DNA from: Bacteroidota bacterium
Lineage (GTDB): Bacteria; Bacteroidota; Bacteroidia; Bacteroidales; B39-G9
Assembly: GCA_003648455.1 (NCBI GenBank)
Contig: QMPG01000263.1
Coordinates: 1-5,133 of the forward strand
DNA length: 5,133 nucleotides
Reading direction: 5' to 3'
Position 1 is the stretch's first letter. Each line of letters opens with the position of its first letter. The notes below the pieces were generated by a model. It was not told where the DNA came from. It ran no database searches and worked only from the letters and a program-made list of their open reading frames with translations. The position numbers and the translations under genes are program-made. Of this stretch, positions 1 through 5,133 are shown one piece after another.

Positions 1-1
1 A

Positions 2-1117
2 ATGGAATGGGAAGGTTTAATCGTTAATGCAGGATTGCGTTTTGACTTCTGGTACTTAGGTGAGAAATATAAAATTCATCAAGACGATGGAACCTATAAA
101 TGGGAAAAATTTAAAAATAATGAAAAATCTCAAATGATGATGTCTCCACGTTTAGGAGTTTCTCATCCAATATCAGAAACAACTGTTTTGCATTTTGCTT
201 ATAATTATCAAAATCAATTACCTCAAATGCAATATATTTTTACTACTTCAATTCCTGAAGATGCTATTACAAGCGATGTTGATGTAGTAGTTGGAAAACC
301 TAATTTAAAACCTCAAATTACAATTACATATGAGGTCGGATTAAACAAACAATTAAGTGAAAATTATGTAATGGACATAACCACTTATTATAAAAATATA
401 TATAATTATGTAAGTACTAGAAAAACTTTTGATCCAGATGATCCCAATATTTATTGGTACGAATATATTTCTGAAGATTATGGTAGTACAAGAGGAATTG
501 ATTTAAATCTCCGTCGAGAATTATCGAATTTTATTTCAGGTTCAGCTTCATATTCGATTGCCTGGGCTAATGGCAACAATTCTGATACCGTAATACAGGA
601 TCAAGCAACAAACCTGAGAGAATTTCCTCTTGATTGGGATTTAAGAAATTCATTTAATTTGAATTTAACCTTTAAAATTGCCAGAGGTGAAGAATTTTAT
701 TTACCACTTACTAATATCAAATTACCATTTGATAATTTTTCTACTACTTTCCGCTATCAATATGCAAGTGGAAAACCATACACTGCTTACACATTAGAAG
801 GAAATAGACTTGATACTAATAATGAAAGACAAGACCCAACTCAGAATGCTGGGCTTAGAATCACCAAGAAATTTTCATTCAGTGATCAAACTTCTATCAG
901 GCTTTTCGCCGATATTGATAATTTATTTGATAAAACCAATATATATTATGTTTATCCAAGAACAGGTTCTCCTTATTATGATGGTGTAGATATAAGTAAT
1001 GCAAGTAGTGGTTATGTTGATGAACATAGAAGATATATTCATGATTTAGCAAATAGAAACCCAGCAATGGTTAGTAGCGGAAGAACTGTTACTTTGGGAT
1101 TATCATTTAATTGGTAA
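2..1117 (+). CDS. TonB-dependent outer-membrane receptor, C-terminal beta-barrel part (5' end outside window)
   Basis: This is the C-terminal 371 residues of an outer-membrane receptor that would import a ligand using TonB energy. The start lies upstream of the window: the ATG at base 2 has no ribosome site before it, and signal peptide, plug domain and early barrel strands are all absent. Residues run as alternating aromatic/polar beta strands with acidic, Asn-rich loops. Family-like landmarks are SPRLGVSHPI (48-57), a GKPNLKPQ...YEVGL block (98-114), YGSTRGIDLNLRR (160-172), and DNLFDKTN (306-313) followed by YVYPRTGSPYYDG. These match the conserved barrel end of Oar-like or carboxypeptidase-regulatory-like receptors common in FCB bacteria. 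The protein ends in GLSFNW; a terminal aromatic residue is the usual signal for barrel assembly. It lies 35 bases upstream of exbB in the same orientation, so it is a probable client of that motor. The ligand is unknown. Family assignment is firm; subfamily is inference. Confidence 0.92.
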   Translation: MEWEGLIVNAGLRFDFWYLGEKYKIHQDDGTYKWEKFKNNEKSQMMMSPRLGVSHPISETTVLHFAYNYQNQLPQMQYIFTTSIPEDAITSDVDVVVGKPNLKPQITITYEVGLNKQLSENYVMDITTYYKNIYNYVSTRKTFDPDDPNIYWYEYISEDYGSTRGIDLNLRRELSNFISGSASYSIAWANGNNSDTVIQDQATNLREFPLDWDLRNSFNLNLTFKIARGEEFYLPLTNIKLPFDNFSTTFRYQYASGKPYTAYTLEGNRLDTNNERQDPTQNAGLRITKKFSFSDQTSIRLFADIDNLFDKTNIYYVYPRTGSPYYDGVDISNASSGYVDEHRRYIHDLANRNPAMVSSGRTVTLGLSFNW

Positions 1118-1139
1118 TTAATAAAAAAATAATATAATT

Positions 1140-1145
1140 AGGAGG
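1140..1145 (+). promoter_or_regulatory. Shine-Dalgarno site of exbB
   Basis: AGGAGG lies 7 bases before the ATG at 1153, a near-perfect anti-16S match. It fixes the exbB start and therefore includes the signal peptide in the protein. It sits in an otherwise A/T-only leader between the receptor stop and exbB. Confidence 0.88.
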
Positions 1146-1152
1146 ATATAAA

Positions 1153-1968
1153 ATGAGAAAAAAATTCATAATAATATTGATGATGGTAACTTTAATTAAT
1201 GTTTTAATAATTTCTCTAAGTTTTGCTCAATCTGACGTTAAAGAAAATACTGCTGCTAATGTAGAACAAACTGAAAATCCAAATGAGAGTCCTGCTCCAT
1301 TTGATGAAGCACCTAAAATTGGTGGATTAGAAATGTTTGCTCGGAAAATTGTTGGAAGTGGATTGGTTGATATTTTTATTCAAGGTGGATTTGTAATGTG
1401 GCCAATATTACTCTTAGTAATTTGGGCATTAGCTACAATTATTTGGAAGTTAGTAAGTCTTAACTATGCAAAGATAAATCTTGCAGATTTTTTAGATAAA
1501 ATTCAACCATTATTAGAAGAAAAAAGATATGAAGAAGCAATTGAGGTTTGTGAAAATACTCGTGGACCTGTTGCTTCTATTATACATGCCGGATTGTTAA
1601 AAACAGATAAAGGAGTAGAAGCAGTTGAAAAATCGATAGAAAGTGCTGGTGTTGTCGAAATGGCTTTTCTTGAGAAAGGTTTTATTCCAATTTCAACAAC
1701 AATTAATCTAGCACCGATGTTTGGTTTCTTTGGAACAGTTGTCGGTATGATTGGTGCTTTTGATGCTATTTCTAAAGCTGGTGAAGTTGAACCGACTATT
1801 GTAGCTTCCGGTATTAAAGTTGCTCTTATTACTACGGCTGCTGGATTAGCTGTTGCAATTCCAGTTCAATTCTTTAATAATATTTTCCTAAGTATGGTTG
1901 ATGGTATTGTAATAGATATGCAAAGAGGTTCGGAAAAAGTAGTCGAAACCCTTGTTGAAAACAAATAG
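1153..1968 (+). CDS. exbB: ExbB proton-channel subunit (MotA/TolQ/ExbB family) with signal peptide and N-terminal extension
   Basis: ExbB forms the pentameric inner-membrane channel that, with ExbD, uses the proton gradient to energise TonB. The 271-residue protein begins with a signal peptide (MRKK, hydrophobic 5-24, probable cleavage after SFA at 25). A polar, Glu/Asn/Pro-rich periplasmic stretch follows (26-75). Then come TM1 (about 77-102), a cytoplasmic domain rich in charged helices (about 106-176, including EEKRYEEAIEVCE), TM2 (about 178-205) with the family block APMFGFFGTVVGMIGAF (187-203), and TM3 (about 218-246) with GIKVALITTAAGLAVAIP (220-237). The channel threonines T195 and T228 align with E. 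coli T148 and T181. The glutamate expected four positions into the GIxEAL motif (E. coli E176) is V223 here. Short E. coli ExbB lacks the cleavable signal and extension; longer ExbB forms exist elsewhere. The start is set by AGGAGG 7 bases upstream. It lies 12 bases before exbD. TolQ is less likely because no TolA, TolB or Pal gene is nearby and a TonB gene follows. Confidence 0.95.
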   Translation: MRKKFIIILMMVTLINVLIISLSFAQSDVKENTAANVEQTENPNESPAPFDEAPKIGGLEMFARKIVGSGLVDIFIQGGFVMWPILLLVIWALATIIWKLVSLNYAKINLADFLDKIQPLLEEKRYEEAIEVCENTRGPVASIIHAGLLKTDKGVEAVEKSIESAGVVEMAFLEKGFIPISTTINLAPMFGFFGTVVGMIGAFDAISKAGEVEPTIVASGIKVALITTAAGLAVAIPVQFFNNIFLSMVDGIVIDMQRGSEKVVETLVENK

Positions 1969-1973
1969 GGGGA
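1967..1973 (+). promoter_or_regulatory. Shine-Dalgarno site of first exbD, overlapping the exbB stop codon
   Basis: AGGGGGA begins inside the TAG stop of exbB (1966-1968) and ends 7 bases before the ATG at 1981. A ribosome terminating on exbB therefore sits on the next start site, which suggests translational coupling of channel and stator subunits. Confidence 0.75.
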
Positions 1974-1980
1974 ACAATAA

Positions 1981-2400
1981 ATGGATTTTCGCAGAAAACG
2001 AAAAAGTTTTGGAGGGATACCTACTTCATCGATGTCAGATGTAGCTTTTCTGCTGTTAATTTTCTTTTTAACGACAACAAAATTCGATATTAAAAATGGG
2101 TTGGGATTGGTTTTACCTCCTGCATCTAGCGGCTCAGCGAAAAAAGTAAAACTTAAAACTGAGAATATTACAAAAGTTTGGATCAATTCAGAAGGTAAAG
2201 TAAAATTGATAATAATGGACAAAGAAGAAAATATTCCGATGTCTCAATTAGAATCAAGAGTAAAAGGAATTGTAATGAAAAATTCTGATATGGTATTTTC
2301 TCTGAAAACAGATAGAAGATGCCCATATAAATTCATGGTTCGAGCTTTGGATAAATTACAAGCTGCGGGTGCAGAAAAAATATCATTATCTACTAATTAG
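1981..2400 (+). CDS. exbD: ExbD biopolymer-transport protein, first paralogue
   Basis: ExbD is the single-pass partner of ExbB; its membrane aspartate takes part in proton transfer and its periplasmic domain engages TonB. The 139-residue protein has a basic cytoplasmic start (MDFRRKRK), the family lead-in IPTSSMSDVAFLLLIFF (13-29) and one TM helix (about 19-34) carrying the essential aspartate at D20, equivalent to E. coli D25. The periplasmic LPPASS motif (45-50) follows. The C-terminal domain ends in a typical block, SLKTDRRCPY...ALDKLQAAGAEKISLST (107-138). Length is normal for the family. It starts 12 bases after exbB and is followed 9 bases later by a second exbD. The TM lead-in is nearly identical to that of the neighbour while the periplasmic domains differ strongly, which indicates an old tandem duplication. 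A TolR role is possible in principle, but the adjacent TonB gene argues for ExbD. Confidence 0.95.
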   Translation: MDFRRKRKSFGGIPTSSMSDVAFLLLIFFLTTTKFDIKNGLGLVLPPASSGSAKKVKLKTENITKVWINSEGKVKLIIMDKEENIPMSQLESRVKGIVMKNSDMVFSLKTDRRCPYKFMVRALDKLQAAGAEKISLSTN

Positions 2401-2403
2401 GAG
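2399..2403 (+). promoter_or_regulatory. Shine-Dalgarno site of second exbD, overlapping the first exbD stop codon
   Basis: AGGAG uses the last two bases of the TAG stop (2398-2400) and lies 6 bases before the ATG at 2410. It gives the same stop/ribosome-site overlap seen at the exbB-exbD junction, again consistent with coupled translation. Confidence 0.8.
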
Positions 2404-2409
2404 AAGAAA

Positions 2410-2817
2410 ATGGCAAAAATTGAAAAGAAAAACAAACCTTCGACAGAGATTCCAAATGCTTCAATGTCTGATATTGCTTTTTTACTTCTCATTTTTTTTA
2501 TGGTATCTACTGTATTTGTAAAAGAAAAAGGATTAAAAGTCATATTACCACATGCATCGAGTATAGAAAAAATCCCTCGTACTCACGCTGCTACTATATA
2601 TTTAAATCAGAATGGAAGAATTTCAATTGATGACTTTGATGTTCAAATTCAACAAGTCAGTTATATCATGCAAAAAAAGAAGGCAGAAGATTTTAATGTT
2701 ATTGCCTCTTTTCGGACCGATAAAAATACAAGATATGGAATTATGTCTGATATTTTAAATCAACTACGTGATGCAGATGTCTTGCGTGTATCATTTGAAG
2801 CGAAGTTGAAGAGGTAG
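2410..2817 (+). CDS. exbD: ExbD biopolymer-transport protein, second paralogue
   Basis: This is a second complete ExbD of 135 residues. It has a Lys-rich cytoplasmic start, IPNASMSDIAFLLLIFFM (14-31), a single TM helix (about 20-37) with the proton-relay aspartate D21, and the periplasmic LPHASS motif (46-51). The C-terminal domain keeps the family pattern FRTDKNTRYGIMSDILNQL (101-119), but the usual AG turn after it is replaced by AD (122-123), followed by VLRVSF. All features needed for function are present, so it is not a decaying copy. Membrane segments of the two paralogues match closely (SMSD[VI]AFLLLIFF), so both should fit the same ExbB channel, while their TonB-facing domains have diverged. 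One ExbB pentamer holds an ExbD dimer in known structures, so a mixed dimer is possible (inference). An exbB plus two exbD arrangement is known, for example in Xanthomonas. Confidence 0.95.
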   Translation: MAKIEKKNKPSTEIPNASMSDIAFLLLIFFMVSTVFVKEKGLKVILPHASSIEKIPRTHAATIYLNQNGRISIDDFDVQIQQVSYIMQKKKAEDFNVIASFRTDKNTRYGIMSDILNQLRDADVLRVSFEAKLKR

Positions 2818-2820
2818 GGA
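2811..2820 (+). promoter_or_regulatory. Shine-Dalgarno region of tonB, inside the end of the second exbD
   Basis: GAGGTAGGGA contains GAGG (8 bases before the tonB ATG at 2823) and AGGG across the exbD TAG stop (2815-2817). The GAGG copy has the better spacing. The site lies largely within exbD coding sequence, so tonB translation probably depends on exbD translation. Confidence 0.72.
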
Positions 2821-2822
2821 AA

Positions 2823-3461
2823 ATGCAAAAAAAACATATAGATTGGAAAGATGTAGCAAGTAGTTATCATGAAAAATCAGTAACCTTAGCTATTTTGATA
2901 TTATTATTTGCATTTTTAGTTTCTCCAAAAATAGAAGTAAAATCGTATCATAAAGAAGTAAAAGAAATTGAAGCTATCGATATAACCCCGGAAGTTCCTG
3001 ACAAAATTAAACCACCCGATGAAATGGTTAAACCTCAAGTCGAAATTGTCATTGAAGAAGATGAATTTGAAGGTGAAGATGAAGAAGATATTCCGATAGT
3101 CGAAACTATTGAAATTACAAAATTAGATGCTTACAAAGAAAAAGAACCACCCAAATTGAACTTACCTTCTCGCTTTGTAAAATATGAAGATCCCCCTGCA
3201 CCTATTAAACAAGTTCCTCCGGAATATTCTGAATTTGCCAGAAAAAGTGGCATTGAAGGTCAAGTTTGGCTCGATGTTGTAGTATTAAAAGATGGTAGTG
3301 TTGGAGCTGTAAAGGTAAAAAAATCACTAATGCCTGGTAAAGGAGGCTTAGACGAAGCTGCTGTTGAAGCAGTAAAAAAATGGAAATTTTCACCAGCAAA
3401 AAGTGGTGGAAAACCAGTTTCGGTCTGGGTTACATTTCCTGTTACATTTTCTTTAGAATAA
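2823..3461 (+). CDS. tonB: TonB energy transducer
   Basis: TonB spans the periplasm and transmits force from the ExbB/ExbD motor to outer-membrane receptors. The 212-residue protein has a short cytoplasmic start, one uncleaved membrane anchor (about 19-34, SVTLAILILLFAFLVS), a periplasmic linker (35-125) and a canonical C-terminal domain (about 128-212). That domain shows PPEYSEFARKSGIEGQVW (132-149), a beta segment ending in LKDGSVG, and LDEAAVEAVKKWKFSPA (176-192) followed by GGKPVSVWV and FPVTFSLE at the very end. This matches the TonB C-terminal family well and appears intact. Two differences from E. coli TonB stand out. The anchor contains no histidine (E. coli H20). The linker is acidic rather than a Pro-Lys/Pro-Glu rod, with EEDEFEGEDEEDI at 78-90 and only scattered prolines. 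The gene starts 5 bases after the second exbD and closes the motor cassette. Confidence 0.95.
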   Translation: MQKKHIDWKDVASSYHEKSVTLAILILLFAFLVSPKIEVKSYHKEVKEIEAIDITPEVPDKIKPPDEMVKPQVEIVIEEDEFEGEDEEDIPIVETIEITKLDAYKEKEPPKLNLPSRFVKYEDPPAPIKQVPPEYSEFARKSGIEGQVWLDVVVLKDGSVGAVKVKKSLMPGKGGLDEAAVEAVKKWKFSPAKSGGKPVSVWVTFPVTFSLE

Positions 3462-3478
3462 AATAAATAAATATAATT

Positions 3479-3484
3479 GGGAGG
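3479..3484 (+). promoter_or_regulatory. Shine-Dalgarno site of the secreted-protein gene
   Basis: GGGAGG lies 8 bases before the ATG at 3493. It selects this start over the in-frame ATG two codons later and places a signal peptide at the N-terminus. The 31-base gap after tonB is otherwise A/T-rich and shows no hairpin. Confidence 0.85.
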
Positions 3485-3492
3485 CATATTTT

Positions 3493-5133
3493 ATGAAAAT
3501 GCTTAAATTGAATTTAATCTTGGTATTCATTATTATTTTAATGAGTAATTTTTTGGATGCTCGTTCCGTAAATGGAAGTGGGTTTGGTAAAAGAATGGAC
3601 TCAATTAAAAATCATAGTGTCGGCAATATTTGGCTGCGTGTCAGCAATTTTGGTTTTTTTGGTTCAGGTGATAATCAACCATTATGGCCCTCTCTGGAAT
3701 ATCCTGGTGGAAGCGGAATCGATTATTTATATCAGGGAGCTTTATGGTTTGGTGCAAAGAAAGTCAGAAGAAATGAATTAATGCAAAAATTGTATTGGTT
3801 ACCCAATCCATCAGATGAAAATGATGTAGTTCCAGATACTGATCCAGATTGGACTCCTGATTTACAATTGGTAGTCGATACATTAACAACAGTAGGGTTT
3901 GATGGTGATGCTGGTCTTTATGAATTTTTACCTGCATATAATCCAAAAGAAACAACCCCATTAGGTATACAATTCAGTATGTATAATCCTTGTGATACTG
4001 TAATGTCTGCTTCCATTCGTAAACAAAGTAGAGGAATTGATGATGATGGTGATATGTTAATTGATGAAGATCCCGTTGGATATGGATTTCCTTTTAGAAA
4101 AGCAGATGAATTACCTGATGCTTTTCAAATTTATGGAAATCATTTCTTACCAGAACAATCAACTCAAACTCCCATTGAAGATAATATTGATATCTGGTTT
4201 CCTCTCGGTTTTGTTGATCTGAGTGATTCAACTAATGAAAATTATAATTTTACAGAATCTACCGATGATGATCTTGATGGATTATATGATGAAGATGGTT
4301 ATCCTGTTTCAGAACAGGATTATATCTCTTTTTATTATGATTATAGCCCATTTGGCACACCAGGTGATAGAGATTTTGGAAGAGATTTAGGCTCAAATAA
4401 ACATGTTCCACTTAATATCCGAGTTCGACAAATGAGTTATCAATGGAGTTATGAATATATTAAAAATTTGGTTTATGTAGAATTTGATGTTACTAATATG
4501 AATACATTAGATACTCTTTTTGATTGTGCAATGGGTATTTATATGGATTCTGATGTTGGACCTCAAGCTTGGGGACGTCAAACAATAGCCGATGACGATG
4601 TAAGTAGTTATGTTAGTGGTCAAAACTATGAATTTGCATATACTTATGATGGTGATGGCGATAATGGATTAACCACAGGTAAAGTTGGTTCAAGGGTTTG
4701 TACTCCTAATCCAGATTCACTTGAATTTGCGTGCTGGTATTGGAAAGTAGGACATGGACCCAATGATAAAGATCCTCTTGATATTCATCATTCAGGACAT
4801 CCAACAGCAAATGAAAAATATTGGTTATTAACTAATAAGAATCCTAAAGAAGCTTGGTATGTTCCTCTTAGAGGTGAGACGCCTAATGAACATATAGAAT
4901 CACCAGTAGAAGATACCAGATATCTTTTTGCCTTTTATGGTGATATGCAGGGGATGGACAACCCTACTACTGGATCTTGGAATCTATTACCCGGGAAAAC
5001 AATGAAAATCGTTATTGGAATATTCCCTGGAGAAAATCTTGAAGAGTTAAAAGCAGAAGCTCTTTGGTCTAAACAAATTTATGGGGTAGCCCAGAATCTT
5101 GAAACAGTAATATTACCTGATACTTTCCCTCAT
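3493..5133 (+). CDS. Large secreted protein of unknown function, FCB-type, N-terminal 547 residues (3' end outside window)
   Basis: The frame is open from the ATG to the last base of the window, giving 547 codons with no stop. A signal peptide is clear (MKMLKLNLILVFIIILMSN, probable cleavage after A23). Next comes a conserved-looking block at 44-89: GNIWLRVSNFGFFG, then WPSLEYPGGSGIDYLYQGALWFGAK. From memory this start is typical of long uncharacterised secreted proteins in Cloacimonadota, Marinimicrobia and Ignavibacteria-like bacteria, which often end in a FlgD-Ig-like or sorting domain; that end is not visible here. Acidic loops resembling calcium-binding repeats occur at 183-193, 258-268 and 386-391. 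The body is rich in Asp, Tyr, Gly and Trp and looks beta-rich (VYVEFDVTNMN, 327-336). Four cysteines (167, 345, 403, 414) are present. Near the edge, LLPGKTMKIVIGIFPGENLEELKAEALWSKQIY (498-530) looks like a domain end. No enzyme motif is recognised. It lies 31 bases after tonB and may be part of the same transcript. Function is unknown. Confidence 0.92.
   Translation, partial: MKMLKLNLILVFIIILMSNFLDARSVNGSGFGKRMDSIKNHSVGNIWLRVSNFGFFGSGDNQPLWPSLEYPGGSGIDYLYQGALWFGAKKVRRNELMQKLYWLPNPSDENDVVPDTDPDWTPDLQLVVDTLTTVGFDGDAGLYEFLPAYNPKETTPLGIQFSMYNPCDTVMSASIRKQSRGIDDDGDMLIDEDPVGYGFPFRKADELPDAFQIYGNHFLPEQSTQTPIEDNIDIWFPLGFVDLSDSTNENYNFTESTDDDLDGLYDEDGYPVSEQDYISFYYDYSPFGTPGDRDFGRDLGSNKHVPLNIRVRQMSYQWSYEYIKNLVYVEFDVTNMNTLDTLFDCAMGIYMDSDVGPQAWGRQTIADDDVSSYVSGQNYEFAYTYDGDGDNGLTTGKVGSRVCTPNPDSLEFACWYWKVGHGPNDKDPLDIHHSGHPTANEKYWLLTNKNPKEAWYVPLRGETPNEHIESPVEDTRYLFAFYGDMQGMDNPTTGSWNLLPGKTMKIVIGIFPGENLEELKAEALWSKQIYGVAQNLETVILPDTFPH
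4039..4071 (+). repeat. Acidic calcium-loop-like protein repeat, copy 1
   Basis: This encodes DDDGDMLIDED (residues 183-193 of the secreted protein). Its spacing of acidic residues, DxDGDxxxDED, resembles thrombospondin type 3 or dockerin-like calcium loops. It matches copy 2 at 8 of 11 residues. Calcium binding is inferred from the pattern only. Confidence 0.65.
4264..4296 (+). repeat. Acidic calcium-loop-like protein repeat, copy 2
   Basis: This encodes DDDLDGLYDED (residues 258-268), the same acidic frame as copy 1 and 75 residues further on. Both copies begin with three GAT codons and end in GATGAAGAT, but the middle bases differ, so this is not a recent exact duplication. Confidence 0.65.
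4648..4665 (+). other. Short Asp/Gly calcium-loop-like motif
   Basis: This encodes DGDGDN (residues 386-391), a DxDxDN core of the kind found in calcium-binding loops. It lacks the trailing DED of the other two copies, so it may be a different loop or chance composition in an Asp-rich protein. Confidence 0.4.

Noticed and set aside
2..4. ATG at base 2 as a true start codon for the receptor fragment
   Set aside because: The encoded sequence is already mid-barrel, with no signal peptide or plug domain. The gene must begin upstream.
1133..1138. TATAAT hexamer before exbB (and another at 3472-3477) as a promoter -10 box
   Set aside because: Transcription would begin within or next to the ribosome site, leaving almost no leader. 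No convincing -35 element is seen at the right distance, and such hexamers are common in A/T-only spacers.
1118..1152. Terminator in the gap between receptor and exbB, or in the gap 3462-3492
   Set aside because: Neither gap has an inverted repeat with a G/C stem followed by a T run; both are plain A/T-rich spacers with a ribosome site.
1866..2222. Open frame of 118 codons on the - strand across the exbB-exbD junction
   Set aside because: It is antisense to two clear family members, has no ribosome site or recognisable domain, and arises from the low-stop antisense frame of these genes.
1153..3461. Tol-Pal system (TolQ-TolR-TolA) instead of ExbB-ExbD-TonB
   Set aside because: The last protein has a canonical TonB C-terminal domain, TolB and Pal are absent, and a TonB-dependent receptor lies directly upstream.
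3205..3487. Two overlapping - strand open frames (3205-3399 and 3260-3487) opposite the tonB C-terminal domain
   Set aside because: Their composition is Leu/Gln-rich or Thr/Phe-rich, as expected from the reverse complement of a conserved TonB domain. Neither has plausible start signals.
3572..3781. A 69-codon + strand frame with a hydrophobic start
   Set aside because: It lies in another frame inside the secreted-protein gene, whose own frame stays open for 547 codons with a signal peptide and a strong ribosome site.
3764..3961. A 65-codon - strand frame rich in His and Leu
   Set aside because: It is antisense to the Asp/Asn-rich coding sequence of the secreted protein; the His-rich, Leu-rich look is a by-product of that composition.

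Overview
The window is an AT-rich (by eye about one third G+C), densely coding stretch of a Gram-negative bacterium. All six genes lie on the + strand. It carries the end of an outer-membrane TonB-dependent receptor, a complete TonB energy-transduction cassette (exbB, two tandem exbD genes, tonB), and the first 547 codons of a large secreted protein that runs off the right edge. No RNA gene, mobile element, CRISPR array or hairpin terminator is visible, and no gap between genes exceeds about 35 bases.

Likely organism: a member of the FCB superphylum outside classical Bacteroidota, with Cloacimonadota, Marinimicrobia and Ignavibacteria-like lineages as candidates. Three things point there. The last protein has an N-terminal block (residues about 44-89, NFGFFG...EYPGGSG...YLYQGALWFGAK) that I associate from memory with large secreted proteins of those phyla. 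The receptor resembles the Oar-like or carboxypeptidase-regulatory type of TonB receptor common in FCB bacteria. Every complete gene start is preceded by a strong Shine-Dalgarno sequence, which Bacteroidota genes usually lack. The exact phylum is inference.

Layout: 2-1117 receptor C-terminus (beta-barrel, ending in an aromatic residue); 1153-1968 ExbB with a signal peptide and an extra periplasmic N-terminal segment; 1981-2400 and 2410-2817 two ExbD paralogues; 2823-3461 TonB with a single membrane anchor, an acidic linker and a canonical C-terminal domain; 3493-5133 and beyond, a secreted protein of unknown function with calcium-loop-like acidic repeats.

The genes make one functional picture. 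ExbB and the ExbD proteins form the proton-driven inner-membrane motor, TonB carries the force across the periplasm, and the upstream receptor is the probable client. Spacings of 12, 9 and 5 bases within exbB-exbD-exbD-tonB show a tight operon; the 35- and 31-base gaps on either side contain no terminator, so the receptor and the secreted protein may be co-transcribed with it. The transported substrate cannot be read from this window. I do not see a wholly new system. The most interesting points are the paired ExbDs, the absence of two classical polar residues of the motor (an ExbB glutamate and a TonB membrane histidine), the unusual acidic TonB linker, and the uncharacterised secreted protein joined to the cassette.
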